Counted from the stretch's first letter, positions 24,884 through 34,226 are shown. The stretch: DNA of 64,000 nt from CAZQEZ01 sp964592475 (GCA_964592475.1 CAZQEZ010000002.1:1-64000); one strand, 5' to 3'. Numbers and translations are program-made. Notes: generated from the sequence alone by a model not told the origin.

Positions 24884-26445
24884 ATGAAAGCGCTCGTCCC
24901 TAAACTTTTTACAATACCCATAGCGGCTTTATTGTTGTGGTCTTGCAATCAATCACAATACGCCCAAACCGGCGAATACGATGACATGTATTTTAATGCA
25001 ACAGACCGTAAAACAGTTAAATATACAAGAGCAGAAAGAAGGCCTGCAAATAATCAAAACCCTCAACCTCAGAGTCAATCTGAATTCACCCCTTATGAAG
25101 ATAATACTTCGGCTAGAACAGTGAATCCTGAATATGTAGCTCAATACAGAAATAATAATCAGATAAATGATGAAAATGTAGTGGGTAATGATACAGAATA
25201 TTATAATGACGATTACCAATCAGATCAAAATAGAGATGTAGTAGTTAATAATTACTATGGAAATAATGCTGGTTTTAGTAATCAATATAATCCTTACTTT
25301 GATGATCCATGGTGGAGATGGAACAGGTTTAACAGATGGGGTGTATGGGGTTACGACCCGTTTATGGATCCATGGGGACCAGGTTTAAACGTTGGCATGA
25401 ATAACTGGGGATGGAATGCAGGTTGGAATGTTTCAATTGGCTGGGGCATGAATAACTGGGGATGGAATCGATGGGGTTATGATCCCTGGGGACCAGGCTG
25501 GGGCATGAACAGATGGGGAATGAACCGATGGGGTTGGAACTCTTGGGGTATGAACTCCTGGGGTTGGAATCAAGGTTACTGGAATGGTTATTATAATGGC
25601 TTTTATAATGGACAATATACCAGTGTAATAACTGAAAGCGGCTTAAACCGAAGAACTGTAAGAAGAGGAAGAGTTAACTCAAGAAGTTCATCCGTCGTTT
25701 CAAATAATAGAGTTCGTACAAGAACATCTGCGGTAGATAGAAGTAGAAATGCTACTACTAATGGTAGAAGTACAAGAGTAGGAAGGGATTATTCCAGAAC
25801 TCAAAATGATTATTTTAATCGTTCTAGATCAAGAAGTTCATCTGAAGGTGTTTCTAGTAGCAGAAGCAGAAGCAAAAGTTCCGAAGTAGGTAGATCAAAT
25901 GCCAGAACTAATAGCAGCAGGGTATCTCCTAATGGAAACAGAAGCAGAAGCACAAGCCCTAATTATGGAAGATCAAGGTCTTCGTCTAGTTCTGAAGGCA
26001 CAAGAAGTAGCATCTATAATAACAGAAGCAGAAGCAATAGTAGCGCTAACTCTAATAGGAGCTATTCGCCAAGAAGAAGTCAAAGTAGTAGCAGCTATGG
26101 TAATTCTAGTGGATCTCGATCATCAGGAAGCTACAATAGTGGTAGAAGTGGCTCAAGAAGCAGTGGAAGCTATTCAAGTGGTAGAAGTGGNNNNNNNNNN
26201 NNNNNNNNNNNNNNNNNNNNNNNNNNNNNNNNNNNNNNNNNNNNNNNNNNNNNNNNNNNNNNNNNNNNNNNNNNNNNNNNNNNNNNNNNNATAGTGGTAG
26301 AAGTGGCTCAAGAAGCAGTGGAAGCTATTCAAGTGGTAGAAGTGGTTCTAGAAGCAGCGGTAGCTACTCTAGTGGTAGAAGTAGTGGTTCTAGAAGTAGT
26401 GGTAGCCGAAGTAGCGGATCTAGTTCAAGTGGACGCAGAAGATAA
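24884..26445 (+). CDS. Repeat-rich lipoprotein (Trp/Asn/Gly and Ser/Arg repeats), broken by an assembly gap
   Basis: The ATG at 24884 follows AGAAAGGAAA, a good ribosome-binding site. A lipoprotein signal ends at LLLWSC (Cys21). Residues 20-140 are polar and Asn/Gln-rich, 145-245 carry repeats of the WGMNxWGWN / WGYDPWGPG kind, and the rest is Ser-Arg-Gly-rich (SGRSGSRSSGSY). A 100-N gap lies at 26191-26290. After it, the frame that continues the Ser/Arg repeat starts at 26293 and ends at TAA 26443-26445 (SSSSGRRR); read straight across 100 N the frame would shift and give a spurious Val/Glu-rich tail. The true gap length must therefore be 2 mod 3. A surface-exposed structural role is possible; no function is known. 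Confidence 0.75.
26136..26345 (+). repeat. Perfect 55-bp direct repeat flanking the assembly gap
   Basis: Bases 26136-26190 and 26291-26345 are identical over 55 bp, one copy ending at the first N and the other starting at the last. The sequence encodes one SGRSGSRSSGSYSSGRSG unit. Either two contig ends overlap and were not merged, or a tandem repeat collapsed. Confidence 0.9.
26191..26290. other. Assembly gap of 100 N
   Basis: Exactly 100 N, the usual placeholder for a gap of unknown size. The reading frame on both sides shows that the real length is not 100. Confidence 0.98.
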
Positions 26446-26457
26446 TACAAATTAATA

Positions 26458-26491
26458 AATCAGGGTGTTAGCCACACACCCTGATTCTTTT
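26458..26491 (+). terminator. Intrinsic terminator after the repeat lipoprotein gene
   Basis: AATCAGGGTGT (26458-26468) pairs with ACACCCTGATT (26476-26486) over an 11-bp stem with a 7-nt loop, followed by CTTTTC. It separates the lipoprotein gene from the porin gene, whose ATG is at 26527. Confidence 0.75.
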
Positions 26492-26526
26492 CAAATCTTT
26501 TCTATTTTACTTTAAGCAACAACATC

Positions 26527-28089
26527 ATGAAAACTTTGAAAACGCTTATATTAATAAGCATGGCAAGTTTATGTCTAAATCTAGACACGAGCGCTCAATA
26601 TATTCCAGGGGCATTTTCATTCACTGACTTATCATCCCTATTTAGCAATACGCATGTGGGAGGTTCAGCAAGAATAAGGGCTATGGGTGGAGCCCAATAT
26701 TCACTTGGTGGAGATATAAGTTTGGCTTCGTCAAATCCTGCCGGACTAGGCTTTTATCGAAAGTCGGAATTTAGTATTAGTCCATCATACAACATATTTG
26801 ATATACAAAGCAACTATTTTGGCAATATAAATAGAGAAAGTGATACAAGAATTAATTTTGCTAACGTGGGCATTGTATTTAATAACTCTAAAGATGATAT
26901 TGTTCCTGGTGCATGGCGAGGCGGATCATTTGCGATCAGTATAAATAAAGTGAATGATTTTAATGCCAATTTTTTCTTCCAGGCCAGTGGGGTTAATTCA
27001 TCAATAACTGATTATTTTGCAGAAAATGCTTTTGGCATTGAAGAGGAAAATATGCTAAACCAAATTGATATACCAGCATTAGCCTATGATTCTTATATCA
27101 TCAACCCTACTTATTATTTTCAAAATGATGGATCTAGCGATAAATATATTACAATTTTAAAACCCGAACAACTTGCCTCTCAAACAGAATTTATTGAATC
27201 AAGGGGAGGGCAATACGAATGGAACTTTGCCTATGGGGGAAATTTTGCTGATAAAATTTATATAGGTGCAGGCTTTGGAGTAACTAATATTAGATATGAA
27301 GTTAATAAATCGTTTACTGAAATTGTAGAACCAACCTCAACTACTACTCCGGGATTGGATTTGACGCTCACTGAATCATTAAGAATTAACGGCATAGGAA
27401 TTAATGGGAAAATTGGTATTATTGCAAAGCCGTTACCTTTTCTTAATATTGGAGCTTCATTCACTTCACCTTCCATCATAAACGCTGATTTAGAAGAAAC
27501 TCCAGGTCTCAGAGCTGATGTATTTGATATTAATAACCAAAATTATCAGCTGTATTTTCCTACTACAGATACAACTATTAATGTTGAACCTTATAATAGA
27601 TCCGGAGACATTTTCCTTTCAGAATTCAGGGTAAGAACTCCTTATAAATTAGGGTTAGGAACTTCTGTTTTCCTTGGAAAATTTGGATTTATATCAGCCG
27701 ACGTTGAATATGTAAATTTTGCCAGCCAGAAAATAACAAGCCAGGATATAACTATTGAAGAAGAAAATACTATTAATAGGTCTATTTATGAGTCACACAC
27801 AAATGTTTTCAATATCAGACTCGGTGGTGAATTTAGATATAACATATTTAGGTTACGTGGAGGTTTTGCTCATAATCCCAATCCTTTTCAAGAAGGGGTT
27901 AATAGAAGTCAAACCAGTATCTCATTTGGTGCTGGTATTAGAAAACAAAAATTTTACGTAGACCTTGCTTATGTAGCCCGTTCCTTTGATTCAACTTATG
28001 AACCGTATCCGTTAGGTGACGATACTCCTATTGCAACATTCAATAATAATTTTGATAGCGCAATACTATCGGCAGGTTTTTTCTTCTAA
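26527..28089 (+). CDS. OmpP1/FadL-family outer membrane transporter
   Basis: 520 residues with a signal peptide (MKTLKTLILISMASLCLNLDTSAQ). GSARIRAMGGAQYSLGGDISLASSNPAGLGFYRKSEFSISPS is the conserved N-terminal plug/strand region of Bacteroidota OmpP1/FadL-like barrels, followed by long amphipathic strands and a terminal strand ending in an aromatic residue (SAGFFF). Members import hydrophobic compounds through the outer membrane; some are annotated as hemin receptors without proof. It is placed near proS, as in several relatives. It has its own start region after a terminator and ends before another. Confidence 0.85.
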   Translation: MKTLKTLILISMASLCLNLDTSAQYIPGAFSFTDLSSLFSNTHVGGSARIRAMGGAQYSLGGDISLASSNPAGLGFYRKSEFSISPSYNIFDIQSNYFGNINRESDTRINFANVGIVFNNSKDDIVPGAWRGGSFAISINKVNDFNANFFFQASGVNSSITDYFAENAFGIEEENMLNQIDIPALAYDSYIINPTYYFQNDGSSDKYITILKPEQLASQTEFIESRGGQYEWNFAYGGNFADKIYIGAGFGVTNIRYEVNKSFTEIVEPTSTTTPGLDLTLTESLRINGIGINGKIGIIAKPLPFLNIGASFTSPSIINADLEETPGLRADVFDINNQNYQLYFPTTDTTINVEPYNRSGDIFLSEFRVRTPYKLGLGTSVFLGKFGFISADVEYVNFASQKITSQDITIEEENTINRSIYESHTNVFNIRLGGEFRYNIFRLRGGFAHNPNPFQEGVNRSQTSISFGAGIRKQKFYVDLAYVARSFDSTYEPYPLGDDTPIATFNNNFDSAILSAGFFF

Positions 28090-28118
28090 ACTGAAATGTA
28101 GCAGCAAATCTTGTGGAT

Positions 28119-28146
28119 AAGTGGAAGTAAACTCTTCCACTTTTTT
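28119..28146. terminator. Terminator between the porin gene and aroK
   Basis: AAGTGGAAG (28119-28127), a 6-nt loop and CTTCCACTT (28134-28142), followed by TTTT. The hairpin ends the plus-strand porin transcript and touches the stop codon of the minus-strand aroK gene. Confidence 0.8.
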
Positions 28147-28657
28147 ACTTCCTATATTTAATCAATACCTTTAGAAAATCTTCCAATACCAAATCATTTT
28201 TACTCAATACTATTATGGCTTGCTCATAATATTGCTTTCTTTGTTGAAGCTTCATGGCCAGTTCCTCTTGCAACGTATCCTTTTTCCCCTTAAGCAATGG
28301 CCGCTTATCAAAGCCTTTATTCAGCAATCGCTGAGCAATATTATCTGGTGACCGATTAATAAAAATGCTTATTCCATTTCTATTAATAAATGACATATTA
28401 TTATGAAAGCAGGGAGCTCCACCTCCTGCAGAAAATATGAACGAATCGTTTTGCTGTGAGCATAGTCTAAGTAAATCAGCCTCTTTTTGTCTGAACCATT
28501 CCTCACCATGATACATAAAAATATCATTTATGGATAGTCCAGTATCTTTAACTATTTCGGCATCCAGATCAATAAGTGGTAATTGATAATGCGTGGCCAA
28601 TTGACTGGCCCAGTAGGACTTGCCACAGCCTGGCAATCCAATGAGATATACTTTCAT
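28145..28657 (-). CDS. aroK: Shikimate kinase
   Basis: 170 residues from the ATG at 28657 (MKVYLIG); a TTG two codons earlier is possible but unlikely. The Walker A GLPGCGKS lies at residues 7-14, DLDAEI holds the shikimate-binding acidic pair, SINDIFMYHGEEWFRQKE and SAGGGAPCF are conserved, and the lid contains RLLNKGFDKRPLL. It phosphorylates shikimate at the 3-hydroxyl in aromatic amino acid synthesis. It is third in a unit with the permease and the DoxX gene. Confidence 0.93.
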   Translation of the reverse strand: MKVYLIGLPGCGKSYWASQLATHYQLPLIDLDAEIVKDTGLSINDIFMYHGEEWFRQKEADLLRLCSQQNDSFIFSAGGGAPCFHNNMSFINRNGISIFINRSPDNIAQRLLNKGFDKRPLLKGKKDTLQEELAMKLQQRKQYYEQAIIVLSKNDLVLEDFLKVLIKYRK

Positions 28658-28669
28658 AGTCAAAAAAAT

Positions 28670-29725
28670 TTAATCAAGCCTCACACGTGGATCTAAAGCA
28701 GCATAAATCACATCCACTATTATATTGATAAATACAAAGACAACTGCAATAAAAATGGTTACACCCATGATTACTGGAAAATCTAAACTTTGTACAGCTT
28801 TGATGGTAACAAATCCCAACCCTTTCCAATCAAAAATATATTCGACAAAAAATGATCCCGCTAATAAGGAAGCAAGCCATCCTGATACGGCCGTTATCAC
28901 CGGATTCAAAGCATTTTTTAAGGCATGTTTCCATACCACTTTCACATATCTTATTCCTTTGCTTCGGGCAGTGCGTATAAAATCCTGCGACAGTACATCA
29001 AGCATAGAACTTCGGGTAAGCTGCACTATTATAGCTAACGGCCTGATACCCAAAGTAATAGCTGGCAATATCAGGTTCTTAAGTTGTAAACGCTCACCAT
29101 AGATTGGGTCATTGACCCAAAGCTGCCCCGTGAGGTTTAACCCTGTGTATTCGCTCAAGTAATAGCCAAAAACCATAGCTATAATGATACCAGCAACAAA
29201 TGTAGGCATGCTAATTCCAAACACAGAAAATGATACCAAAAAGTGATCCCAAAAAGTATTTTGCTTAAGTGCTGCAACTATCCCAACCACTATGCCTACC
29301 AAAGTAGCAAAAAGCATGGCGGTAAATCCCAACCAAAAAGTGCTTTCAATATTTTCAGCAATTATTTCCCCTACTTTTTTATTGGTTTGAAAAGACCTGC
29401 GCAAGTAAGGCATTTTCACCACGAAAGCATCATCACTAAATGAGAGTAGGCGAATATATTCATATTTCTTCTGATTATCTTGAGTATCTTCGTAAATTCC
29501 GACAGGAGATAAATCTTTAACATAATTGTAAAATTGCGCTGGCAATGGCAAATCTAATCCCAATTCCTTTGAAATAGCTTCTCTTGTAGCCACATCCGAT
29601 CGCTGACCAGCCATCATAGCCACAGGATCTCCGGGAAGCGCGTGAAAAAGGAAAAACACTACCAAGACTACCCCCATAATAACAAGAAAGCCGTAAAACA
29701 ACCTTTTGAATATAAATCTAATCAC
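28670..29725 (-). CDS. ABC transporter permease of the OppB/DppB family
   Basis: 351 residues. The first helix is followed by the family signature FFLFHALPGDPVAMMAGQRS, and a large loop (about 60-130) precedes five more helices. The cytoplasmic EAA-like loop LSQDFIRTARSKGIRYVKVVWKHALKNALNPVI is complete. It should form the channel of a peptide or nickel-type importer with a DppC partner, an ATPase and a binding protein. None of these is adjacent. The start overlaps the stop of the DoxX gene by 4 nt. Confidence 0.9.
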   Translation of the reverse strand: MIRFIFKRLFYGFLVIMGVVLVVFFLFHALPGDPVAMMAGQRSDVATREAISKELGLDLPLPAQFYNYVKDLSPVGIYEDTQDNQKKYEYIRLLSFSDDAFVVKMPYLRRSFQTNKKVGEIIAENIESTFWLGFTAMLFATLVGIVVGIVAALKQNTFWDHFLVSFSVFGISMPTFVAGIIIAMVFGYYLSEYTGLNLTGQLWVNDPIYGERLQLKNLILPAITLGIRPLAIIVQLTRSSMLDVLSQDFIRTARSKGIRYVKVVWKHALKNALNPVITAVSGWLASLLAGSFFVEYIFDWKGLGFVTIKAVQSLDFPVIMGVTIFIAVVFVFINIIVDVIYAALDPRVRLD

Positions 29726-30825
29726 GAGTTTTCTTCTTTTACTATCTCCAAAACATCCTCAGCTTCTGGCACATCATTATGATGCCACTTACCCAAAACA
29801 GTTCCCTCATGTAATAACATGATACCCGGGTTGGATCTAATCATTGCCTCCAAAACCGTATGATCTGCATAATAATAATCAATTGCCAGTTGATATTCGT
29901 GGCGATAAGTCTCAAACGTGCGTTCATCATTTGAGGTTAAAATCATTGGCTCAACTTTACCTGATAATTTCTGAGCTAAAGCATTTATTTCTTGCAATGC
30001 TTCCTTATCTGCTTTTACTATATTTTCTATTATAATCAGCAGTTTATTCCCCCGGAATGTTTTCTCGGTAAAGTCTCCTTCATCATTCCAGATACTATAA
30101 TCTGTAATTTTAGGTTGGGCTTCAGGATTTAATAGCTTCATTTCTACAAATTCGTACGTTGTGTCTGATGGATAAACTTCAAACTTGTATTTTTCTCCAT
30201 CCTTTTTCATTATGTATTGGTATTGATATTCGGCGGAGGGCTGCATATTTTCCTCAATATTGGCTCCTATATTATAAGGCCTAAAATCTATGTATGGTAA
30301 GTGTCTGATAGCATAAACAGCCATAAAAAGACATATAGCAGTAAAACCAATCGTAATAAAATCAGATTTAGGTTGTTTGATTAAAGGCTTAAAAGAGTTT
30401 CTTTTGATGAAGATAAAAATTATTAAAAATAAAAGCACCAGATCCTTAATAAATGATTGAAAAGGTGTTAATGGTATAGCATCACCAAAGCAGCCGCAGT
30501 CTGTTACTTTATCAAATGCAGCACTATAAAAAGTGAGAAAAGTAAAAAAGATAATAAGTAACAATAGTATCCATGCAGTAATATTAAAGCGATAAGCAAT
30601 AATAGTTGCAAATCCTAAAACTACCTCCAATACCACAACCACTACTGCCAGCTCCAGTGAGAAAGGGATGAAAATCTCGAAAAAAGAGCCAAAGTCTGCA
30701 CTGAATACCTGAAAATATTCCTTTAATTTAATAGAAGTTCCTATCGGGTCATTTACTTTTATCAATCCTGAAAAAATAAAAAATACTCCTATAAAATATC
30801 TTATGCCGATTTTTAATGCTTTCAT
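29722..30825 (-). CDS. DoxX-like membrane protein with C-terminal thioredoxin-like part (BT_3928 type)
   Basis: 367 residues. Four helices at the N-terminus begin with KIGIRYFIGVFFIFSGLIKVNDPIGT, the DoxX/MauE-like pattern, with the paired cysteines of DCGCFGDAIPL between helices 3 and 4. The remaining 190 residues (from about IRHLPYIDF) are extracytoplasmic, with a fold resembling thioredoxin or redoxin (SNDERTFETYRHEYQLAIDYYYADHTVLEAMIRSNPGIMLLHEG), but no CxxC. The combination is the BT_3928 family of Bacteroidota. A redox role in the envelope is plausible but unproven. It is first of a three-gene unit with the permease and aroK. Confidence 0.82.
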   Translation of the reverse strand: MKALKIGIRYFIGVFFIFSGLIKVNDPIGTSIKLKEYFQVFSADFGSFFEIFIPFSLELAVVVVVLEVVLGFATIIAYRFNITAWILLLLIIFFTFLTFYSAAFDKVTDCGCFGDAIPLTPFQSFIKDLVLLFLIIFIFIKRNSFKPLIKQPKSDFITIGFTAICLFMAVYAIRHLPYIDFRPYNIGANIEENMQPSAEYQYQYIMKKDGEKYKFEVYPSDTTYEFVEMKLLNPEAQPKITDYSIWNDEGDFTEKTFRGNKLLIIIENIVKADKEALQEINALAQKLSGKVEPMILTSNDERTFETYRHEYQLAIDYYYADHTVLEAMIRSNPGIMLLHEGTVLGKWHHNDVPEAEDVLEIVKEENS

Positions 30826-30925
30826 TTGTTAAATTAAATTTATGCTTTTATAAAACAACTATTTGTGCTTTTATTAAAGTCGTTTACCGTAATTAATTAA
30901 AGCTATTGTTTATTTATAATTTTTA

Positions 30926-30933
30926 TACTTTTG
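30926..30933 (+). promoter_or_regulatory. -7 box TACTTTTG of the folP-cdaA promoter
   Basis: TACTTTTG matches TAnnTTTG. The expected -33 region is weak (ATTG at 30905-30908, 17 bp upstream). Since this promoter lies inside the longest possible folP frame, it supports a later start codon. Confidence 0.5.
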
Positions 30934-30959
30934 TAAAAATAATCAAAATACGTTTAGGC

Positions 30960-31811
30960 TTGAAAGATAGTATATTTTCAGAAAATTTCACGATTAACTT
31001 GCAAGGAAATCTTGTTGATATGAGCACATGTAAGATTATGGGCATTTTAAATGTAACACCAGATTCTTTTTATGATGGAGGCCGTTACTTTTCTATCGAA
31101 AATATTGAACATCAGGTAGAAAAGATGATCTTGGAAGGTGCAGATTTTATAGATGTAGGTGGCTATTCTTCACGCCCGGGAGCAAAAGATATAAGTGAAA
31201 AAGAAGAAAAGAAAAGGGTAAGTAAAGCCATTAAGGTAATCAAAAAATCTTTTCCGGATGTCTTTATTTCAGTAGATACTTTCCGCAGTGTTGTGGCTGA
31301 AGCAGCATTAGATGAAGGAGCATGCATGATTAATGACATATCAGGTGGCACATTAGATAACAATATGTACAATTTGGTAGCAAATAGGCAATTACCTTAC
31401 ATTCTGATGCATATGAAAGGAACTCCTCAAACTATGAAAACGCAAAATAATTACGACAATATGCTAATTGATCTATTATCTTATTTTAATATCAAGATTG
31501 AAAAATTGAAAAAAATGGGTGTTAAAGATATAATTATAGATCCGGGCTTTGGTTTTGCAAAAAATATTCGCCAAAATTTTCTTTTGTTAAAAAATTTAGC
31601 TTACTTTAAAGCCTTGGATAGGCCCGTTTTGGTTGGAGTCTCCAGAAAATCAATGATTTACAAATCATTAGGGGTGGAGCCGGAGCAAGCGTTGAATGGA
31701 ACTACTGTATTAAATACCTTTGCTATTCAAAACAAGGCATCAATTTTGAGGGTTCATGATGTAAAAGAAGCGGTGGAATGTGTAAAACTATATAATCTGT
31801 ACAATTCTTGA
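30960..31811 (+). CDS. folP: Dihydropteroate synthase
   Basis: 283 residues from a TTG at 30960. The frame extends to a TTG at 30906, but the -7 box at 30926-30933 would then lie within the gene, and the conserved Bacteroidota N-terminus (DSIFSENFTINLQGNLVD) begins here. Motifs: MGILNVTPDSFYDGG, DVGGYSSRPGA, VFISVDTFRS, DPGFGFAKN and VGVSRKSMI. It joins p-aminobenzoate to dihydropterin pyrophosphate in folate synthesis and is the sulfonamide target. It overlaps cdaA by 4 nt, the usual Bacteroidota pairing. Confidence 0.94.
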   Translation: MKDSIFSENFTINLQGNLVDMSTCKIMGILNVTPDSFYDGGRYFSIENIEHQVEKMILEGADFIDVGGYSSRPGAKDISEKEEKKRVSKAIKVIKKSFPDVFISVDTFRSVVAEAALDEGACMINDISGGTLDNNMYNLVANRQLPYILMHMKGTPQTMKTQNNYDNMLIDLLSYFNIKIEKLKKMGVKDIIIDPGFGFAKNIRQNFLLLKNLAYFKALDRPVLVGVSRKSMIYKSLGVEPEQALNGTTVLNTFAIQNKASILRVHDVKEAVECVKLYNLYNS

Positions 31812-32695
31812 TATTTTTAATTAAAATAGGATTTCTGAATATTGACTTGGTAGACTTTATTGATATTGCCCTTGTTAGCTTATTGCTTTTTCAAGTATAT
31901 AAGCTAATGAAAGGTAGCGTGGCAGTTCGTGTTTTCCTTGGTTTCCTATCTTTGTACTTGATTTTTTTAGTAGTAGAAGCCGCACAAATGGAGCTACTTT
32001 CTGCAATTTTAGGTCAATTTATGGGAGTAGGTGTTATTGCTGTTATTATCTTATTTCAGCAAGAAATCAGAAAATTTTTAGTCTTAGTAGGTAAAACAAC
32101 TACACTGGACCGAGAGAATTTCTTTAAAAAATTCCCATGGCGAAAGTCAGATACTACTAAAAACTTTAACATTACACCCATTATTGAAGCATCGAAAACA
32201 TTAGGCGGATCTAATACAGGTGCGCTCATTGTTTTTAGTAAAAGTTCAGAATTAAAATTTTATGCTGAATCTGGTGATTTGATCGACGCGGTGGTTTCAA
32301 AGCGGCTTTTATTGGCTATTTTTAATAAAAACAGTCCGCTACATGATGGAGCAGCAATAGTTTACAATGGTAAAATCAAAGCAGCAAGATGTATTTTGCC
32401 CGTGAGCGAACGTGATGACTTACCTGCTCAATTTGGTTTACGTCATCGTGCTGCTATTGGCATGTCCGACGCTACCGATACCCTGATATTAGTTGTTTCT
32501 GAAGAAACAGGTCAACTTTCTGTTGTTCGTAATGGAGTTATATTCCACAATCTTAGCACGCAGGAAATTAGAAAAAAAATCAATGAGTATTTATTTGAAG
32601 AAGAAGGTCAGGATGATTCTTATGTGGAAAGTATTTTGAAAGAAGAAATAATTAAAAAAGGAGACAAAGAACAAGAGGCAAAAGCCAATCTATAG
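31808..32695 (+). CDS. cdaA: Diadenylate cyclase (c-di-AMP synthase), CdaA type
   Basis: 295 residues from a TTG at 31808 that overlaps the folP stop. Three N-terminal helices (IALVSLLLFQVYKL, VAVRVFLGFLSLYLIFLV, GVGVIAVIILFQ) anchor it in the inner membrane. The DAC domain carries the catalytic DGA (HDGAAI, Asp near 180) and RHRAAIGMS (Arg near 212). It makes c-di-AMP from two ATP; the messenger controls potassium and osmotic balance and cell-wall homeostasis. No YbbR (CdaR) gene follows, as usual for this phylum. Confidence 0.95.
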   Translation: MIFLIKIGFLNIDLVDFIDIALVSLLLFQVYKLMKGSVAVRVFLGFLSLYLIFLVVEAAQMELLSAILGQFMGVGVIAVIILFQQEIRKFLVLVGKTTTLDRENFFKKFPWRKSDTTKNFNITPIIEASKTLGGSNTGALIVFSKSSELKFYAESGDLIDAVVSKRLLLAIFNKNSPLHDGAAIVYNGKIKAARCILPVSERDDLPAQFGLRHRAAIGMSDATDTLILVVSEETGQLSVVRNGVIFHNLSTQEIRKKINEYLFEEEGQDDSYVESILKEEIIKKGDKEQEAKANL

Positions 32696-32698
32696 CCT

Positions 32699-34225
32699 TT
32701 ATTCCTTGTTGAGCATCTCTAAAATATCATCCAGGTACTTTCTATCATTCGACAATCGCGGTACTTTATTTTGTCCACCGAGTTTACCTCTTTTTTTAAG
32801 CCAATTGTAAAATGTATTTTTTTCGGCTACATGCACAACTGGCTCAGTAAGTGCTATATTTTTATACCTTTTGGCATCGTAATCGCTATTGATTTTACGC
32901 AACGTAGTATCCAAAACTTCTACAAAATGCTGTAGTGAGCCCGGTTGTTTTTGAAACTCCACAATCCATTCATGGCATCCCTGCTTACCTCCTGTTTCCA
33001 GGTATTTTGGCCCTGCAGTAAAATTATCAATTATCGCACCGGTTGATTCACATGCAGTTGCTACAGCTTTTTCAGCATTTTCCACAATTACTTCCTCACC
33101 AAAAGCATTAATAAAATGCTTGGTGCGTCCTGTTATTGCTATTCGATAAGGATTTAATGAAGTGAACTTTACCGTATCCCCTATCTTGTAACGCCATAAA
33201 CCGGCATTGGTAGAAATAATTACAGCATAATTTTTATTCAGTTCTACTTCAGATAAAGGTATGGCCTTAGGATTGTCTTTATAAATATCTTCCTCAGGAA
33301 TGAATTCATAAAAAATACCGTGATCTACCAACAGCAGCATGCCATCAGCACCAGGATGATCTTGAATACCGAAAAAACCTTCCGAAGCATTATAAGTCTC
33401 CAGGTACTTCATGTTACTTGACGGAATTAAGCGTTTAAATAATTCTCGATACGGAGTAAAAGAGACTGCACCATGAATAAATAATTCGAGATTAGGCCAC
33501 ACTTCGTGAATATGATTTTTACCTGTATACTCTAAAATTCTTTCCAGCAAAATAATCGTCCAGGTGGGCACTCCACTCATACTGGTTACATTTTCATTGC
33601 TGGTTTCTTTGGTCATGCGGTCAAGTTTAGCCTCCCATTCATCCATCAAGGCTACTTCCAATTTTGGGGTACGAGCCCATCTACCTAGTTTTGGGCTATT
33701 AGCCATTAGCACTGCCGATATATCGCCGAAACGCGTATTTTTATTATCATCTAAATGATTGACCTGATGGCTGCCTCCAATAATTAATCCCTTACCATCA
33801 AATAATTTTGAATCTGGAAATTGACTAAAATAGAGGGTAATTATATCCTTTCCTCCACGATAGTGGCATTCCTTTAAAGCTTCTTTTGATACAGGTATAA
33901 ACTTACTACGAGCACTTGTAGTACCAGATGATTTGGCAAACCACTGTATTTGTGAAGGCCATAAAAGGTTTTGCTCTCCTTTCATTACCCGCTCCACATA
34001 GGGCAGTAAATTTTCATATTCCCCTATAGCAACCCTTTGCTGGTAAGTCTCTAGATTTTTAATTTCCGAAAACGCGTATTTCTTACCAAATTCAGTATTT
34101 TTAGCTTTCGATACTAAATGATTAAACCAGTTTTGCTGGTATTTTATTGGATCATTTATAAATTTTTCAACTTTCCCTATCCTGCTCTTTAATACATTTA
34201 CAATAATGCTATTCAGCAATCCCAT
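32699..34225 (-). CDS. GH3 auxin-responsive-promoter-like acyl-adenylate ligase
   Basis: 508 residues from the ATG at 34225 (MGLLNSI); a longer frame would run into lptB. Adenylation motifs are visible: SSGTTSARSKFIPVS (P-loop like), YNASEGFFGIQD near residue 300, YRIAITGRTKHFINAFGEEV and the end HEWIVEF. In plants GH3 enzymes join amino acids to jasmonate or auxin; in Bacteroidota the substrate is unknown. The gene starts 1 nt after the lptB stop, so the two are co-expressed, which hints at an envelope or lipid role. Confidence 0.9.
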   Translation of the reverse strand: MGLLNSIIVNVLKSRIGKVEKFINDPIKYQQNWFNHLVSKAKNTEFGKKYAFSEIKNLETYQQRVAIGEYENLLPYVERVMKGEQNLLWPSQIQWFAKSSGTTSARSKFIPVSKEALKECHYRGGKDIITLYFSQFPDSKLFDGKGLIIGGSHQVNHLDDNKNTRFGDISAVLMANSPKLGRWARTPKLEVALMDEWEAKLDRMTKETSNENVTSMSGVPTWTIILLERILEYTGKNHIHEVWPNLELFIHGAVSFTPYRELFKRLIPSSNMKYLETYNASEGFFGIQDHPGADGMLLLVDHGIFYEFIPEEDIYKDNPKAIPLSEVELNKNYAVIISTNAGLWRYKIGDTVKFTSLNPYRIAITGRTKHFINAFGEEVIVENAEKAVATACESTGAIIDNFTAGPKYLETGGKQGCHEWIVEFQKQPGSLQHFVEVLDTTLRKINSDYDAKRYKNIALTEPVVHVAEKNTFYNWLKKRGKLGGQNKVPRLSNDRKYLDDILEMLNKE

Positions 34226-34226
34226 A

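Noticed and set aside
25899..26294. Open frame in the Ser/Arg repeat region, rich in Ala, Glu and Val
   Set aside because: It is an alternative frame of the repeat; the frame used by the lipoprotein keeps the signal peptide and the ordered repeats on both sides of the gap.
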